Shown here: positions 1 to 6,686 of the stretch, one piece after another
How positions within the stretch are numbered: position 1 is the stretch's first letter
How the letters are laid out: each line of letters starts with the position of its first letter
NCBI GenBank assembly: GCA_964408435.1
Contig: CAYOZL010000059.1
Location: forward strand, 1 to 13,651
Origin: CAYOZL01 sp964408435
GTDB lineage: Bacteria; Bdellovibrionota_C; UBA2361; SZUA-149; CAYOZL01
Length of the DNA stretch: 13,651 nt
Reading direction: 5' to 3'
Translations under genes and position numbers: made by a program
Notes under the pieces: generated by a model
Told to the model about the DNA's origin: nothing
The model's input: the letters and a program-made list of their open reading frames with translations, nothing else
Database searches by the model: none

Positions 1-2
1 AC

Positions 3-36
3 AAATCACGTGATTTTTTGCACTGCGTGCAAAAAA
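3..36. repeat. Two overlapping palindromes at the left edge
   Basis: Positions 3-16 form a perfect 14-base palindrome (AAATCAC/GTGATTT). Positions 14-36 form a perfect hairpin with 10-base arms: TTTTTTGCAC, loop TGC, GTGCAAAAAA. The T run precedes the stem and the A run follows it on both strands, which is opposite to an intrinsic terminator, so this does not look like a terminator. It could be an operator, a recombination end or the edge of a structured element whose rest lies outside the window. The sequence structure is directly visible; the role is unknown. Confidence 0.6.
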
Positions 37-77
37 CCCGTATTCTACAACGTTAATCCATCTCCCCAAAACAGTAA

Positions 78-106
78 TTGAACGATGATAATATATTTCA
101 TATATT
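78..106 (+). promoter_or_regulatory. Sigma70-type promoter for the small membrane protein
   Basis: TTGAAC at 78-83 (four of six to TTGACA) is followed by a 17-base spacer and TATATT at 101-106 (five of six to TATAAT). Transcription would begin near 113. That leaves about 47 bases before the ATG at 160 and almost none before the alternative GTG at 115, so it favours the ATG start. Confidence 0.5.
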
Positions 107-159
107 CCTAGATAGTGACTAGTTTTGGAATATTTGAGAACAGAAGTTTTCAAATCAAT

Positions 160-369
160 ATGAAAAATTTAACATCTAACAGCCTTGCTCATGGACTATG
201 CAGTGTAGCCCTTGGTAATTGTATTGGTATATTTATTCTCTATGTCGTTACTGGACGAGATCTTGAAAAGTTTGAAAGTCATGCATTGGGAACACTACTA
301 GGAGTAGGGATATTTTATGCGGTAGGAATGACTTTCTTTTATATGAAAAAACGTAAATTAGAGGACTAA
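160..369 (+). CDS. Small two-helix membrane protein, unknown
   Basis: This is a 69-residue protein I do not recognise. Two hydrophobic segments are visible, about residues 10-31 and 42-61, joined by a short charged loop (GRDLEKFES) and followed by a basic tail (MKKRK), consistent with a two-pass inner-membrane protein whose C-terminus is cytoplasmic. The segments contain several Gly residues and two Cys. The frame is open upstream to a GTG at 115, which would add 15 residues. I chose ATG at 160 because the promoter at 78-106 would leave almost no leader before the GTG, and because a weak purine stretch (AGAAG, 142-146) precedes the ATG. It stands alone, 59 bases ahead of the broken peptidase gene. 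The coding call rests on the clean membrane topology and the promoter, not on homology. Confidence 0.55.
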   Translation: MKNLTSNSLAHGLCSVALGNCIGIFILYVVTGRDLEKFESHALGTLLGVGIFYAVGMTFFYMKKRKLED

Positions 370-428
370 CAACACAAAGCACGTAATTTTGTAACCTTAG
401 ACGGTGATTAAATAATGCCTACAATACT

Positions 429-1045
429 ATGAAGACATCAATACTATTTTTTATTTCATTTTTTTTATTTATTAGCACAAGCAAAGTTCAGGCTGATAAA
501 TCTTTGCCAATTAAAGTAGTTTCTCAGTCGAAATAATAAAAAACCTCTGTGCACCAGCTGCTGCAGAAATAATTACTAGCTTCTATGGTCGTAATGACTT
601 GGATCAGTATGTAATTGCAAAAGGCGTATGCTCTATGGTTGCTGGATACAAAAAAAGGTATCCTAAAACAAACCCTATTCCATGCAGGTGGCCTGATTAT
701 AAAGAAACATATCAACCAATTCTTGCCAACTTCCTGAGCAAAGAAGGCTTTCGAGTTAAAACAACTCGTTCTAGTTATGACAAGAGTTCAGGTAATGTTA
801 GTAAAAAAAGACAAAGTGAGCTTTTAGATCTTATAAATAAAGGAATACCAACAATTATTCATGTCGAAAGGCATTATTTATTAGTAGTTGGATATGATGA
901 GTTAAGTAAAGAACTTTTAATTAATGATCCAGCTGGAGGGAAACAACTTAGAGTAAAGTTTTCATTTTTTATAAACCGCTATAATCCATGGTATAAAGGT
1001 AGGAAAGGCTGGGATGGAAGGTATTTATCAGTCTGGAAAAATTAA
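429..1045 (+). pseudogene. Secreted C39-like cysteine peptidase, apparent frameshift
   Basis: An ATG at 429 opens a clear signal peptide (MKTS, hydrophobic core, then KVQA before Asp), but that frame hits TAA at 534. The -1 frame, open from 515, continues without interruption to 1045 and carries a papain-like C39 peptidase domain. It has the N-terminal catalytic-Cys motif NLCAPAAAEII (Cys codon at 548-550), the His motif HYLLVVGYDE, and the following NDPAGG segment with the usual Asn/Asp. The two parts fit into one secreted protein of about 205 residues if one base is missing somewhere in 515-533, for example in the GAAA run at 530-533. C39-like domains process peptides, often at double-Gly sites, but exporter-free secreted versions like this one have no assigned substrate. 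No ABC transporter or Gly-Gly leader peptide is visible nearby. It could be a true pseudogene, a sequencing error, or (least likely) a recoded gene; a TTG at 599 would begin after the catalytic Cys and yield a dead protein. Confidence 0.7.
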
Positions 1046-1197
1046 AATTTGATCATAGAACTCGCACACAAATTCACATCATTGGGAGCACTAAAGCAAT
1101 TCGCTCTACTGAGCCTGCATATTAAAATATTCATGCAAATAACTTAATTATGTGATAGAATACACTCGTTTTATAACAATTATTTTGGAAAATATTA
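1046..1197 (+). promoter_or_regulatory. Spacer with a weak promoter before the iota-CA-like gene
   Basis: This spacer has no open gene. A -10-like TAGAAT at 1156-1161 sits in the context TGTGATAGAAT, giving an extended -10 appearance; the -35 region is poor. It would place the transcript start about 30 bases before the ATG at 1198. A purine-rich TTTGGAAA, a weak ribosome binding site, ends about 6 bases before the start. Confidence 0.35.
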
Positions 1198-1665
1198 ATG
1201 ATTACTGAAAAAGAAATTTTAGAAGCCCAAAAAGCTTGGGGTGAAGGAATAGTTAAAATTGGAAAAGTATTTCTTGATGAAGGAGACTACAGTGCCGCTG
1301 CAGAAGATCACATCTATAATTTTTATAACTATCAAGAAGAACAAGTTTTATTTAAACCAACATTAGTTTCTCAAAAACAATTTAGAAAAGATTTTGAAGG
1401 GGCTCTATCTTACTTTGTAGGAGGAAATGAGCTTTACCCAGAAGATCACGGATTTGCGATAAAACCATGGTCGGAAGTAAATTGGGAAAATATTGGAACT
1501 AAAGTAATTGGTAACATGGGTATTGCTATGGGTAATTACTATTTTACTATGGTTGATGGAGGAGACGTTGTAAAAGTTGAGTATTCCTTTGCTTATACTA
1601 AAAATGCAGATGACCAACTAAAAATAATTCTACACGATTCACACGTTCCATACTCTCCGGCATAA
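1198..1665 (+). CDS. Iota-carbonic-anhydrase-like protein (COG4337, SnoaL/NTF2-like fold)
   Basis: The 155-residue protein resembles the COG4337 family and the repeated CaMKII-association-like domain of the diatom low-CO2 protein LCIP63, the founding iota-class carbonic anhydrase. Family landmarks seen in order are VLFKPT (50-55), ALSYFVGGN (69-77), EDHGFAIKPW (82-91), AMGNYYFT (110-117), KVEYSFAY (126-133) and the C-terminal LHDSHVPYSP (145-154). Characterised members are metal-free and interconvert CO2 and bicarbonate with Thr, Tyr and Ser residues. By spacing, Thr55, Tyr72 and Ser148 could be these residues; that mapping is from memory. The terminal motif is usually HHSS but reads HDSH here, so activity is uncertain. 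No signal peptide is visible, which suggests a cytoplasmic protein. It is monocistronic and faces the cysteine desulfurase tail to tail. Family assignment is fairly sure; enzymatic function is inferred. Confidence 0.75.
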   Translation: MITEKEILEAQKAWGEGIVKIGKVFLDEGDYSAAAEDHIYNFYNYQEEQVLFKPTLVSQKQFRKDFEGALSYFVGGNELYPEDHGFAIKPWSEVNWENIGTKVIGNMGIAMGNYYFTMVDGGDVVKVEYSFAYTKNADDQLKIILHDSHVPYSPA

Positions 1666-1673
1666 AGCTGAAG

Positions 1674-1718
1674 AAAAAAACTAAATCATAAGCGCATCTA
1701 ATCACGCACTTATGATTT
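1674..1718 (-). terminator. Intrinsic terminator of the cysteine desulfurase
   Basis: Arms at 1683-1695 and 1706-1718 pair over 13 positions with one mismatch, around a 10-base loop. Read on the minus strand the stem is followed by A-G and then seven T (complement of 1674-1680). The desulfurase stop codon (1710-1712) lies inside the upstream arm, so gene and terminator overlap. On the plus strand there is no T run, so it serves the minus-strand gene best, although it may also slow transcripts from the iota-CA-like gene. Confidence 0.75.
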
Positions 1719-2870
1719 CAAAAGATTTTCAACTTCTTGATTATTTAATTCTCTAATTATTTTTGATTGATTAATTATGTGCATAGCTACTAATTTTCCA
1801 TCTTTAATCTTGTGAGTCGCATCAAAAGAAACCCTAATAGCAGACCTCCTTTCCCTCTCACTAAAACCCATAGCTTTTAAAACCCTTGAATCTCCGCCCT
1901 TAGAACATGCAGAACCAGCTGAAATTATTACTTCTTCTTGCATAAGTTTTTTCACCAAATCTACAGCAGAGACATCTTTAATTATAAGCATTGAAGTATT
2001 ATTAAGCCTGTCTTTTTTATGGCCTATTATCTCTACATTTTCTAGATTCGCTAGTATCTGCGCTTCAAAAAAATCTCTAGTAAATGAATCCTTTAGTGAA
2101 GAATATGTCTTGCTAAATTCTTCTTTTTTTAATTCACAAGCCAGACCAAAAGCTGAAATTAAAAGAGTGGCTTGAGTACCTCCCCTTCTTCCATCTTCTT
2201 GACCTCCTCCTGTGATTGGAGAAATCCAATTTGTTCCTTCTTTAACAACCAATGCCCCAACTCCTTGAGGGCCAGCGATTTTGTGAGAAGAAAAAGCAAT
2301 TATGTCTGCCGGGCTTTTTCTAAAACTAAAAGCTTCTTTTCCAATACTTTGGGTTACATCTGAAAATAAAATTTTAGGGCCTATCTTTTCTCTAACTTCT
2401 TCTAGCTTGAACTTAACTCCAGTTTCATTATTTGCACTCATTAATGACAATAATGTTGGCTTAGAATTCTTAGTGTTAGAAAAATCTAGCTCCCCATTTC
2501 TATTCGCTGTAATCTCTTTATGCTCTACTTCGCTAACTTGCTTTAAGGACTGATAGACTTGAGTTACAGCTGAATGTTCTGTTGCGCTTGCAATAGAACT
2601 AAAATCTTTCTTATTAGCTAAAAAACTACCCAATATAGCTAGATAGCAGCTTTCAGTTGCTCCACTAGTAAAGATTATCTCTTCTGGTTTAGCATCTATT
2701 AAAATAGAAACTTGTTTTCTAGCTTTTTGTATTAAATCTCTAGAATAGCTATTAAATAATTGTGAGGGATTGCCAATAGTTCCATTGGTATCAGTACCCA
2801 GTAACTCTGATATATGCTTAGCTACTTCTTTTCTTATTGGAAGACCTGAATTAGTATCAGCGTTAATCAT
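1710..2870 (-). CDS. Cysteine desulfurase (IscS/NifS family, class V aminotransferase fold)
   Basis: This PLP enzyme of 386 residues removes sulfur from L-cysteine as a protein persulfide for Fe-S clusters or tRNA thiolation. The fold landmarks are present: FTSGATES (67-74, cofactor phosphate loop), ATEHSAV with the ring-stacking His99, SANNETG (145-151), DVTQS with Asp171 and Gln174, SSHK with the Schiff-base Lys197, and RRGGTQ (228-233). The mobile loop SAGSACSKGG carries the sulfur-accepting Cys322. Length matches the family. The usual N-terminal YLDNNATT is degenerate (INADTNSG). No iscU, iscR, sufB or thiI gene is adjacent, so the sulfur acceptor and subtype cannot be told from context; I leave the symbol blank. 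A -10-like TACAAT ends three bases before the ATG and no Shine-Dalgarno sequence is seen. It is divergent from the coiled-coil gene at 2947 and ends in its own terminator. Confidence 0.9.
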   Translation of the reverse strand: MINADTNSGLPIRKEVAKHISELLGTDTNGTIGNPSQLFNSYSRDLIQKARKQVSILIDAKPEEIIFTSGATESCYLAILGSFLANKKDFSSIASATEHSAVTQVYQSLKQVSEVEHKEITANRNGELDFSNTKNSKPTLLSLMSANNETGVKFKLEEVREKIGPKILFSDVTQSIGKEAFSFRKSPADIIAFSSHKIAGPQGVGALVVKEGTNWISPITGGGQEDGRRGGTQATLLISAFGLACELKKEEFSKTYSSLKDSFTRDFFEAQILANLENVEIIGHKKDRLNNTSMLIIKDVSAVDLVKKLMQEEVIISAGSACSKGGDSRVLKAMGFSERERRSAIRVSFDATHKIKDGKLVAMHIINQSKIIRELNNQEVENLLKS

Positions 2871-2946
2871 AGTATTGTATTTACAGCCTAATATTTGTAG
2901 TGCAGTATTAGTAGTATTAATTAGAATTTAAATTACTATCTTTATA

Positions 2947-3546
2947 ATGAAAAATATAGACCTAATAATACCATTAATACTTTTGCTCTTTGCACTATGT
3001 GTATTAACATTCTTGGTTTATTCAGCCATAAGACCTCTTGTTTCTTTGTTTAAAGTATTTAAAGAAAGCTCGAAAATTAAGCTAGCAAGTCAAAAACTTC
3101 AAAATGTAGAAAAGCTATTAGAGCAAGATAAAATAAAAAAAGCTTTAGAAGAGCTTAAAAAAACATTTTTAGTAGATCATTTTAAAACTGAACAAGGAAT
3201 AAAAGCTCTAAGCACTCATCATCAAGAAGCTTTATCTAGTTGCATTGCTGCTGCTGAGCAACTTGGAGGAAGATTAGAGAACTTAGCTAAAGTAGAAAAT
3301 ATACTTACTGAAAGATCTGAAATGTTTTCTATTTATAATAAAGCAAATCAATCTTTTCAAAGCTTAAAAAATAAAAGATTAAAAGAAGGTAAGAATATCC
3401 CTAACTGGTCTAAAGAAGAATACAAAACAAGAATTGTCCAAGTTAAACAAGAGTTAGCAAGGAATGAAAAATCTTTAGAAAAAGAGCTTAATAAACTTTT
3501 TATGTTCTTAAATAATAGATCTCAAGAAAATATCGTTTATCATTAG
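2947..3546 (+). CDS. Membrane-anchored coiled-coil protein, unknown
   Basis: I do not recognise this 199-residue protein. It has one N-terminal transmembrane segment (about residues 6-28, after MKNID), followed by a basic, almost wholly helical body. Residues about 40-75 (KLASQKLQNVEKLLEQDKIK and on) and 160-195 are strongly heptad-like and rich in Lys, Glu and Leu. The topology implies a short periplasmic or buried N-terminus with the body in the cytoplasm, or the reverse; positive charge just after the helix (RPLVSLFKVFK) favours a cytoplasmic body. The region 52-75 has TPR-like character (LLEQDKIKKALEEL) but only one possible unit. It is divergent from the cysteine desulfurase, with 76 bases between the start codons. 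No clear ribosome binding site precedes ATG 2947. The coherent membrane and coiled-coil design and gene-like codon use support it being real. Confidence 0.75.
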   Translation: MKNIDLIIPLILLLFALCVLTFLVYSAIRPLVSLFKVFKESSKIKLASQKLQNVEKLLEQDKIKKALEELKKTFLVDHFKTEQGIKALSTHHQEALSSCIAAAEQLGGRLENLAKVENILTERSEMFSIYNKANQSFQSLKNKRLKEGKNIPNWSKEEYKTRIVQVKQELARNEKSLEKELNKLFMFLNNRSQENIVYH

Positions 3547-3547
3547 T

Positions 3548-3590
3548 TTTTTCTAGATACCTTTTTCTAAATACCTCTTTTCTAAAAACC
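3548..3590. repeat. Three 14-15-base tandem repeats, left copy of a direct repeat
   Basis: TTTTTCTAGATACC (3548-3561), TTTTTCTAAATACC (3562-3575) and TCTTTTCTAAAAACC (3576-3590) are successive imperfect copies between the coiled-coil gene and the stop codon of the oxidoreductase gene at 3582-3584. The core TCTAGATACC plus TTCTAAATAC recurs in the same orientation at 5724-5743 inside the 3' end of trxB. Confidence 0.65.
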
Positions 3591-4595
3591 CTCTAAAACT
3601 ATTTTTCCTGTTGTGCTTCCACTTTCTATTTTTGTATGAGCTTTTTTAAGATTCTCTGCGTTTATCTCTCCAAGCACTTCTGTAAGAGTCGTTTTTATTT
3701 TACCCTCATCTACTAATTTAGATACTTGATTTAAAAGCTTACTTTGTTCCTCTATATCAGGAGTATTAAAAAGAGACCGAGTGAACATTAACTCCCAATG
3801 TAGTGAAATTGCTTTTAGTTTTAATGGTATTGCATTTAGTTCAGCGGGGTCATCGATTAAGCCAAAACGACCTTGTGGGGCTATTAACTCTAAGATGTCT
3901 TCGAAATGCTTATCAGTTTGAGTAGTTGAAAAAACAAAGCCCGGTTGAGAGATACCTTGTTGAGTTATCTTCTTAACTTGAGGTGCTAAAGGCTTAAGAT
4001 GATTCACAACAAAATCTGCCCCTAGTTCTTTTACCCAATTCTGAGATTCTTCTCGTGAAGCGCTCGCAATAACTTTTAACTTTGTTAATGCTTTTACTAA
4101 TTGAATTGTAATTGAGCCTACTCCTCCTGCTCCTCCTATTAGCAAAATAGTATCTGAGCCTTCAGCAGTTTGTTCATTAATTTTTAATCTATCAAATAAC
4201 ATTTCCCAGGCAGTAATTGCTGTTAATGGAAGCGCTGCTGCTTGAGCATGAGATAAACTTTTAGGTTTCCTCCCTACTATTCTTTCATCTACTAGATGAT
4301 ACTCTGCATTTGTTCCTACTCTAGAAATATCTCCTGCATAGAAAACTTCATCGCCTACTTTAAAATTTTTTACTTCTTCTCCACATACTTCTACTATTCC
4401 TGAAGCATCATAACCTAGAACTTGCCAATCGGTTTCAGTTTGAGTTCTAGCTACTCTAAGTTTCGTATCTACTGGGTTTACAGAAATTGCTTTTAGTTTA
4501 ACTAATAGGTCTTTTTTAGATGCTATTGGTTTTTCTAAATTAATGTCTTCTAAGACATTAATATCTCCAGGCGTTTTGTATCCGATTGCTTTCAT
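3582..4595 (-). CDS. Zinc-independent medium-chain NADPH:quinone reductase / alcohol dehydrogenase-like
   Basis: This is a medium-chain dehydrogenase/reductase of the quinone-oxidoreductase branch (COG0604), likely using NADPH to reduce quinones or activated carbonyls in the cytoplasm. The N-terminal GroES-like domain includes ISVNPVDTKLR (about 38-48) and GYDASGIV. The Rossmann domain has the dinucleotide loop IGGAGGVGS (about 153-161). The Cys and His ligands of zinc alcohol dehydrogenases are not visible, which fits this branch despite the common 'zinc-type' naming. I start at ATG 4595 (337 residues) because relatives begin with MKAIG; a GTG six codons upstream gives 343. The start has no Shine-Dalgarno sequence, only a TGTGATAAA -10-like element 12 bases ahead. 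It is divergent from the aldo/keto reductase at 4672, suggesting joint control. Its 3' end overlaps the tandem repeat. Confidence 0.88.
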   Translation of the reverse strand: MKAIGYKTPGDINVLEDINLEKPIASKKDLLVKLKAISVNPVDTKLRVARTQTETDWQVLGYDASGIVEVCGEEVKNFKVGDEVFYAGDISRVGTNAEYHLVDERIVGRKPKSLSHAQAAALPLTAITAWEMLFDRLKINEQTAEGSDTILLIGGAGGVGSITIQLVKALTKLKVIASASREESQNWVKELGADFVVNHLKPLAPQVKKITQQGISQPGFVFSTTQTDKHFEDILELIAPQGRFGLIDDPAELNAIPLKLKAISLHWELMFTRSLFNTPDIEEQSKLLNQVSKLVDEGKIKTTLTEVLGEINAENLKKAHTKIESGSTTGKIVLEGF

Positions 4596-4656
4596 AAGAA
4601 AATTGTTTATCACATCTTAAATGCTTCTGCATTCTGGCTTATGAGTATCAAAGTAT

Positions 4657-4662
4657 GATAAT
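4657..4662 (+). promoter_or_regulatory. -10-like element close to the aldo/keto reductase start
   Basis: GATAAT lies nine bases before the ATG at 4672, so a transcript would begin about two bases before the start codon. No Shine-Dalgarno sequence is present. The -35 region is weak. This belongs to a set of similar starts in the window suggesting leaderless or very short-leader mRNAs. Confidence 0.35.
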
Positions 4663-4671
4663 CAAAAAACC

Positions 4672-5718
4672 ATGAAATACAAAAAACTAAATAATACAGA
4701 TATAAAATTAAGCACTTACTGCCTAGGCACTATGACCTGGGGTCAACAAAACACAGAGAAAGAAGGTCATGAGCAAATGGATATTGCTCTTAATGCTGGT
4801 GTTAATTTCTTTGATACAGCTGAGCTTTATGCTGTTCCTCCAATGGCAGAGACTTACGGGAGAACTGAGGAGATTATTGGTACTTGGTTTAGTGAGAGAA
4901 AAAATAGAGATAAAGTATTCCTTGCTAGTAAAGTAGTCGGTGCTGCAAGACCAATGAAGTGGATTAGAGAAGGCCAAGCTATTCTTGATAAGAAAAATGT
5001 TATTGCTGCCTTAGAACAAAGCTTAAAAAGACTGCAAACAGATTATATAGATTTGTATCAATTACATTGGCCAAATAGGCAACATTATCATTTTGGCAAT
5101 CATTACGTCTCGCATAACAATACAGATGTTAAAAAAGAAGAAGAATTAATGCTTGAAGTATTAGAGACTCTTGATGAACAAATAAAAGCGGGAAAAATTA
5201 GACATATTGGTTTATCAAATGAAACTTCTTGGGGAACGCTTAAGTATCTAGAACTATCTAAAAAACATAATCTTCCTAAAATGATTACAATTCAAAACGA
5301 ATATAGTTTGCTTTGTAGGCATTTTGATAAAGATTTACATGAAGTATCTTTATTTGAAAATGTAGGTTTACTTGCATGGTCGCCACTAGTTGCAGGAGCA
5401 ATAACTGGTAAGTACTTAGGAGATGTAATTCCAAAAGGTACTAGAAGAGGAATTTTTAATCGCTCAACTTATAGGCAATCTGAGAATTCTGATTCGGCAA
5501 TTAGAGAATATATGGAACTTGCAAAGGATTGGGACATGGATGTTTGTCATATGGCAATTGCATTTACACTAAGTAGGCCTTTTACAACTGCATCAATTGT
5601 TGGAGCAACAAGCGCACAACAATTAAAACATAATTTAAAAGCTGTAGATGTAGAACTAGATCAAGAAATACTAAAAGAGATAAATAAAATTCATAGAAAG
5701 TATCCTAGACCTTTTTAA
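4672..5718 (+). CDS. Tas-like NADP(H)-dependent aldo/keto reductase
   Basis: The protein has 348 residues, matching the Tas group of aldo/keto reductases (a TIM barrel reducing aldehydes and ketones with NADPH). Catalytic tetrad residues are visible: Asp48 (FFDTAE), Tyr53 (ELYA), Lys87 (LASKVV) and His132 (QLHWPNR). Group-specific features are the GTMTWGQQN opening, the YAVPPMAETYGRTEEIIG segment and the RHIGLSNET strand. The C-terminal cofactor region SIVGATSAQQL is intact. It is divergent from the quinone-reductase-like gene (76 bases between the chosen start codons), and its stop codon lies only six bases from the convergent trxB stop with no terminator between, so the two transcripts probably overlap. 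Physiological substrate is unknown; E. coli Tas was linked to tyrosine or prephenate phenotypes, but I would not carry that function over. Pairing with another broad carbonyl/quinone reductase suggests detoxification, which is an inference. Confidence 0.9.
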   Translation: MKYKKLNNTDIKLSTYCLGTMTWGQQNTEKEGHEQMDIALNAGVNFFDTAELYAVPPMAETYGRTEEIIGTWFSERKNRDKVFLASKVVGAARPMKWIREGQAILDKKNVIAALEQSLKRLQTDYIDLYQLHWPNRQHYHFGNHYVSHNNTDVKKEEELMLEVLETLDEQIKAGKIRHIGLSNETSWGTLKYLELSKKHNLPKMITIQNEYSLLCRHFDKDLHEVSLFENVGLLAWSPLVAGAITGKYLGDVIPKGTRRGIFNRSTYRQSENSDSAIREYMELAKDWDMDVCHMAIAFTLSRPFTTASIVGATSAQQLKHNLKAVDVELDQEILKEINKIHRKYPRPF

Positions 5719-5722
5719 TTGC

Positions 5723-5748
5723 CTCTAGATACCTTCTAAATACTTCTC
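5723..5748. repeat. Right copy of the repeat, inside the trxB 3' end
   Basis: CTCTAGATACC directly followed by TTCTAAATACTTCTC covers the last codons and stop of trxB. Compared with 3551-3579 it is nearly identical over 24 positions, apart from three T missing between the two halves and one C/T change. The copies lie in direct orientation 2.2 kb apart and bracket exactly the two oxidoreductase genes. Confidence 0.6.
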
Positions 5749-6645
5749 TGCTTCCATCGCTGCCTTACATCCACTTCCAGCAGCTGTTATCGCTTGACGA
5801 TAATGTGAATCTTGTACATCTCCACATGCAAAGACTCCAGGTACATTTGTAGCCGTTACATTTGGATTAGTAATTATATAACCCGTTTCATCAGTTGTAA
5901 TTACAGATTTAAATAATTCTGTATTTGGTCTATGTCCTATTCCATAAAAAATTGCAGCAGTTGAAACTTCTTTTTGTTCTCCTGTTTGAGTATTTTCAAA
6001 AACACCCGCGGTAACTCCTGACTTTTTATCTCCTAGAATTTTAACTAAAGAATGATTATATAATACTTCTATTTTAGAACTTTCCTTAACTCTATCTTCC
6101 ATTATTTTAGAGGCTCTAAAAACATCTCTTCTTAGAACTATTGTAACTTTTTTTCCAAACTTACTTAGAAATAATGCTTCCTCACAGGCACTATCACCGC
6201 CTCCAATAACAATGATGTCTTCGTCTTTAAAAAAAGCTCCATCACAAGTTGCACAAGTTGACAGACCAAAGCCCATCATTTCTTTTTCCTCTGCTAAGCC
6301 TAAAGTCTTAGCAGTTGCTCCAGTAGCGATAATTAAAACTTTTGTTTCTATTACTTTATCACTGAAAGTAATTTTTATTGGTTTACTTTCTAATTCAACT
6401 TTTGTAGCCCAGCCAGTTTCGAATCTTGTACCAAATTTCTCAGATTGAGCTCTCATGTTAGAAATTAAATCTGGACCAAGTACTCCTGCAGGAAAACCAG
6501 GGAAGTTCTCTACATCCGTAGTTGTAGTTAATTGTCCACCAGGTTCTGGGCCTTCTAATACTAGGGGTTTTAAATCTGCTCTTGAGCAATATAGCGCCGC
6601 TGTTAGTCCTGCTGGTCCCGAACCAAGTATTACTACTTCTTCCAT
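5725..6645 (-). CDS. trxB: Thioredoxin reductase
   Basis: This 306-residue flavoenzyme passes electrons from NADPH to thioredoxin in the cytoplasm. It shows the FAD-binding GSGPAG (8-13), EPGGQLTTTTDVENFPGF (34-51), the redox-active disulfide CATC (131-134) followed by DGAFF, the NADPH-binding GGGDSA (148-153) with basic LRRDVFRAS (171-179), and the C-terminal FAD contact FACGDVQD (272-279). All family hallmarks and the length are normal. An AAGGGATC Shine-Dalgarno-like stretch sits about ten bases before the ATG. It is divergent from the rluA-family gene with 41 bases between starts, and convergent with the aldo/keto reductase with a six-base gap. Its last codons contain one copy of the direct repeat. 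Confidence 0.96.
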   Translation of the reverse strand: MEEVVILGSGPAGLTAALYCSRADLKPLVLEGPEPGGQLTTTTDVENFPGFPAGVLGPDLISNMRAQSEKFGTRFETGWATKVELESKPIKITFSDKVIETKVLIIATGATAKTLGLAEEKEMMGFGLSTCATCDGAFFKDEDIIVIGGGDSACEEALFLSKFGKKVTIVLRRDVFRASKIMEDRVKESSKIEVLYNHSLVKILGDKKSGVTAGVFENTQTGEQKEVSTAAIFYGIGHRPNTELFKSVITTDETGYIITNPNVTATNVPGVFACGDVQDSHYRQAITAAGSGCKAAMEAEKYLEGI

Positions 6646-6651
6646 GATTTA

Positions 6652-6680
6652 TTGATCCCTTATAGTTTCTTCAATACACT
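6652..6680 (+). promoter_or_regulatory. Promoter for the rluA-family gene, possibly leaderless
   Basis: TTGATC (6652-6657), a 17-base spacer and TACACT (6675-6680) make a reasonable promoter. Six bases separate it from ATG 6687, so transcription would start at or next to the start codon. The -35 element overlaps the trxB Shine-Dalgarno region on the other strand. Confidence 0.4.
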
Positions 6681-6686
6681 AAGCAT

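Noticed and set aside
115..159. GTG start giving 15 more residues to the small membrane protein
   Set aside because: It lies about two bases after the predicted transcript start and adds a polar segment with no family support; the ATG at 160 fits better. A leaderless GTG start cannot be fully excluded.
365..428. Integron attC-like site between the small membrane protein and the peptidase gene
   Set aside because: There is a TAAC near the stop codon, but no matching GTTRRRY end and no paired inner arms, and no integrase is seen.
538..543. Programmed -1 slippage at the A6 run in the C39 peptidase gene
   Set aside because: The zero-frame stop at 534-536 comes before the A6 run, so slippage there cannot join the two frames; the shift must occur in 515-533.
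1083..1125. tRNA-like D-arm on the minus strand (GGCTCAGTAGAGC)
   Set aside because: No acceptor stem, anticodon arm or proper T arm can be built around it, so it is chance or an unrecognisable scrap.
5719..5724. Terminator between the aldo/keto reductase gene and trxB
   Set aside because: The gap is six bases and no hairpin with a T tract is present around the two stop codons.
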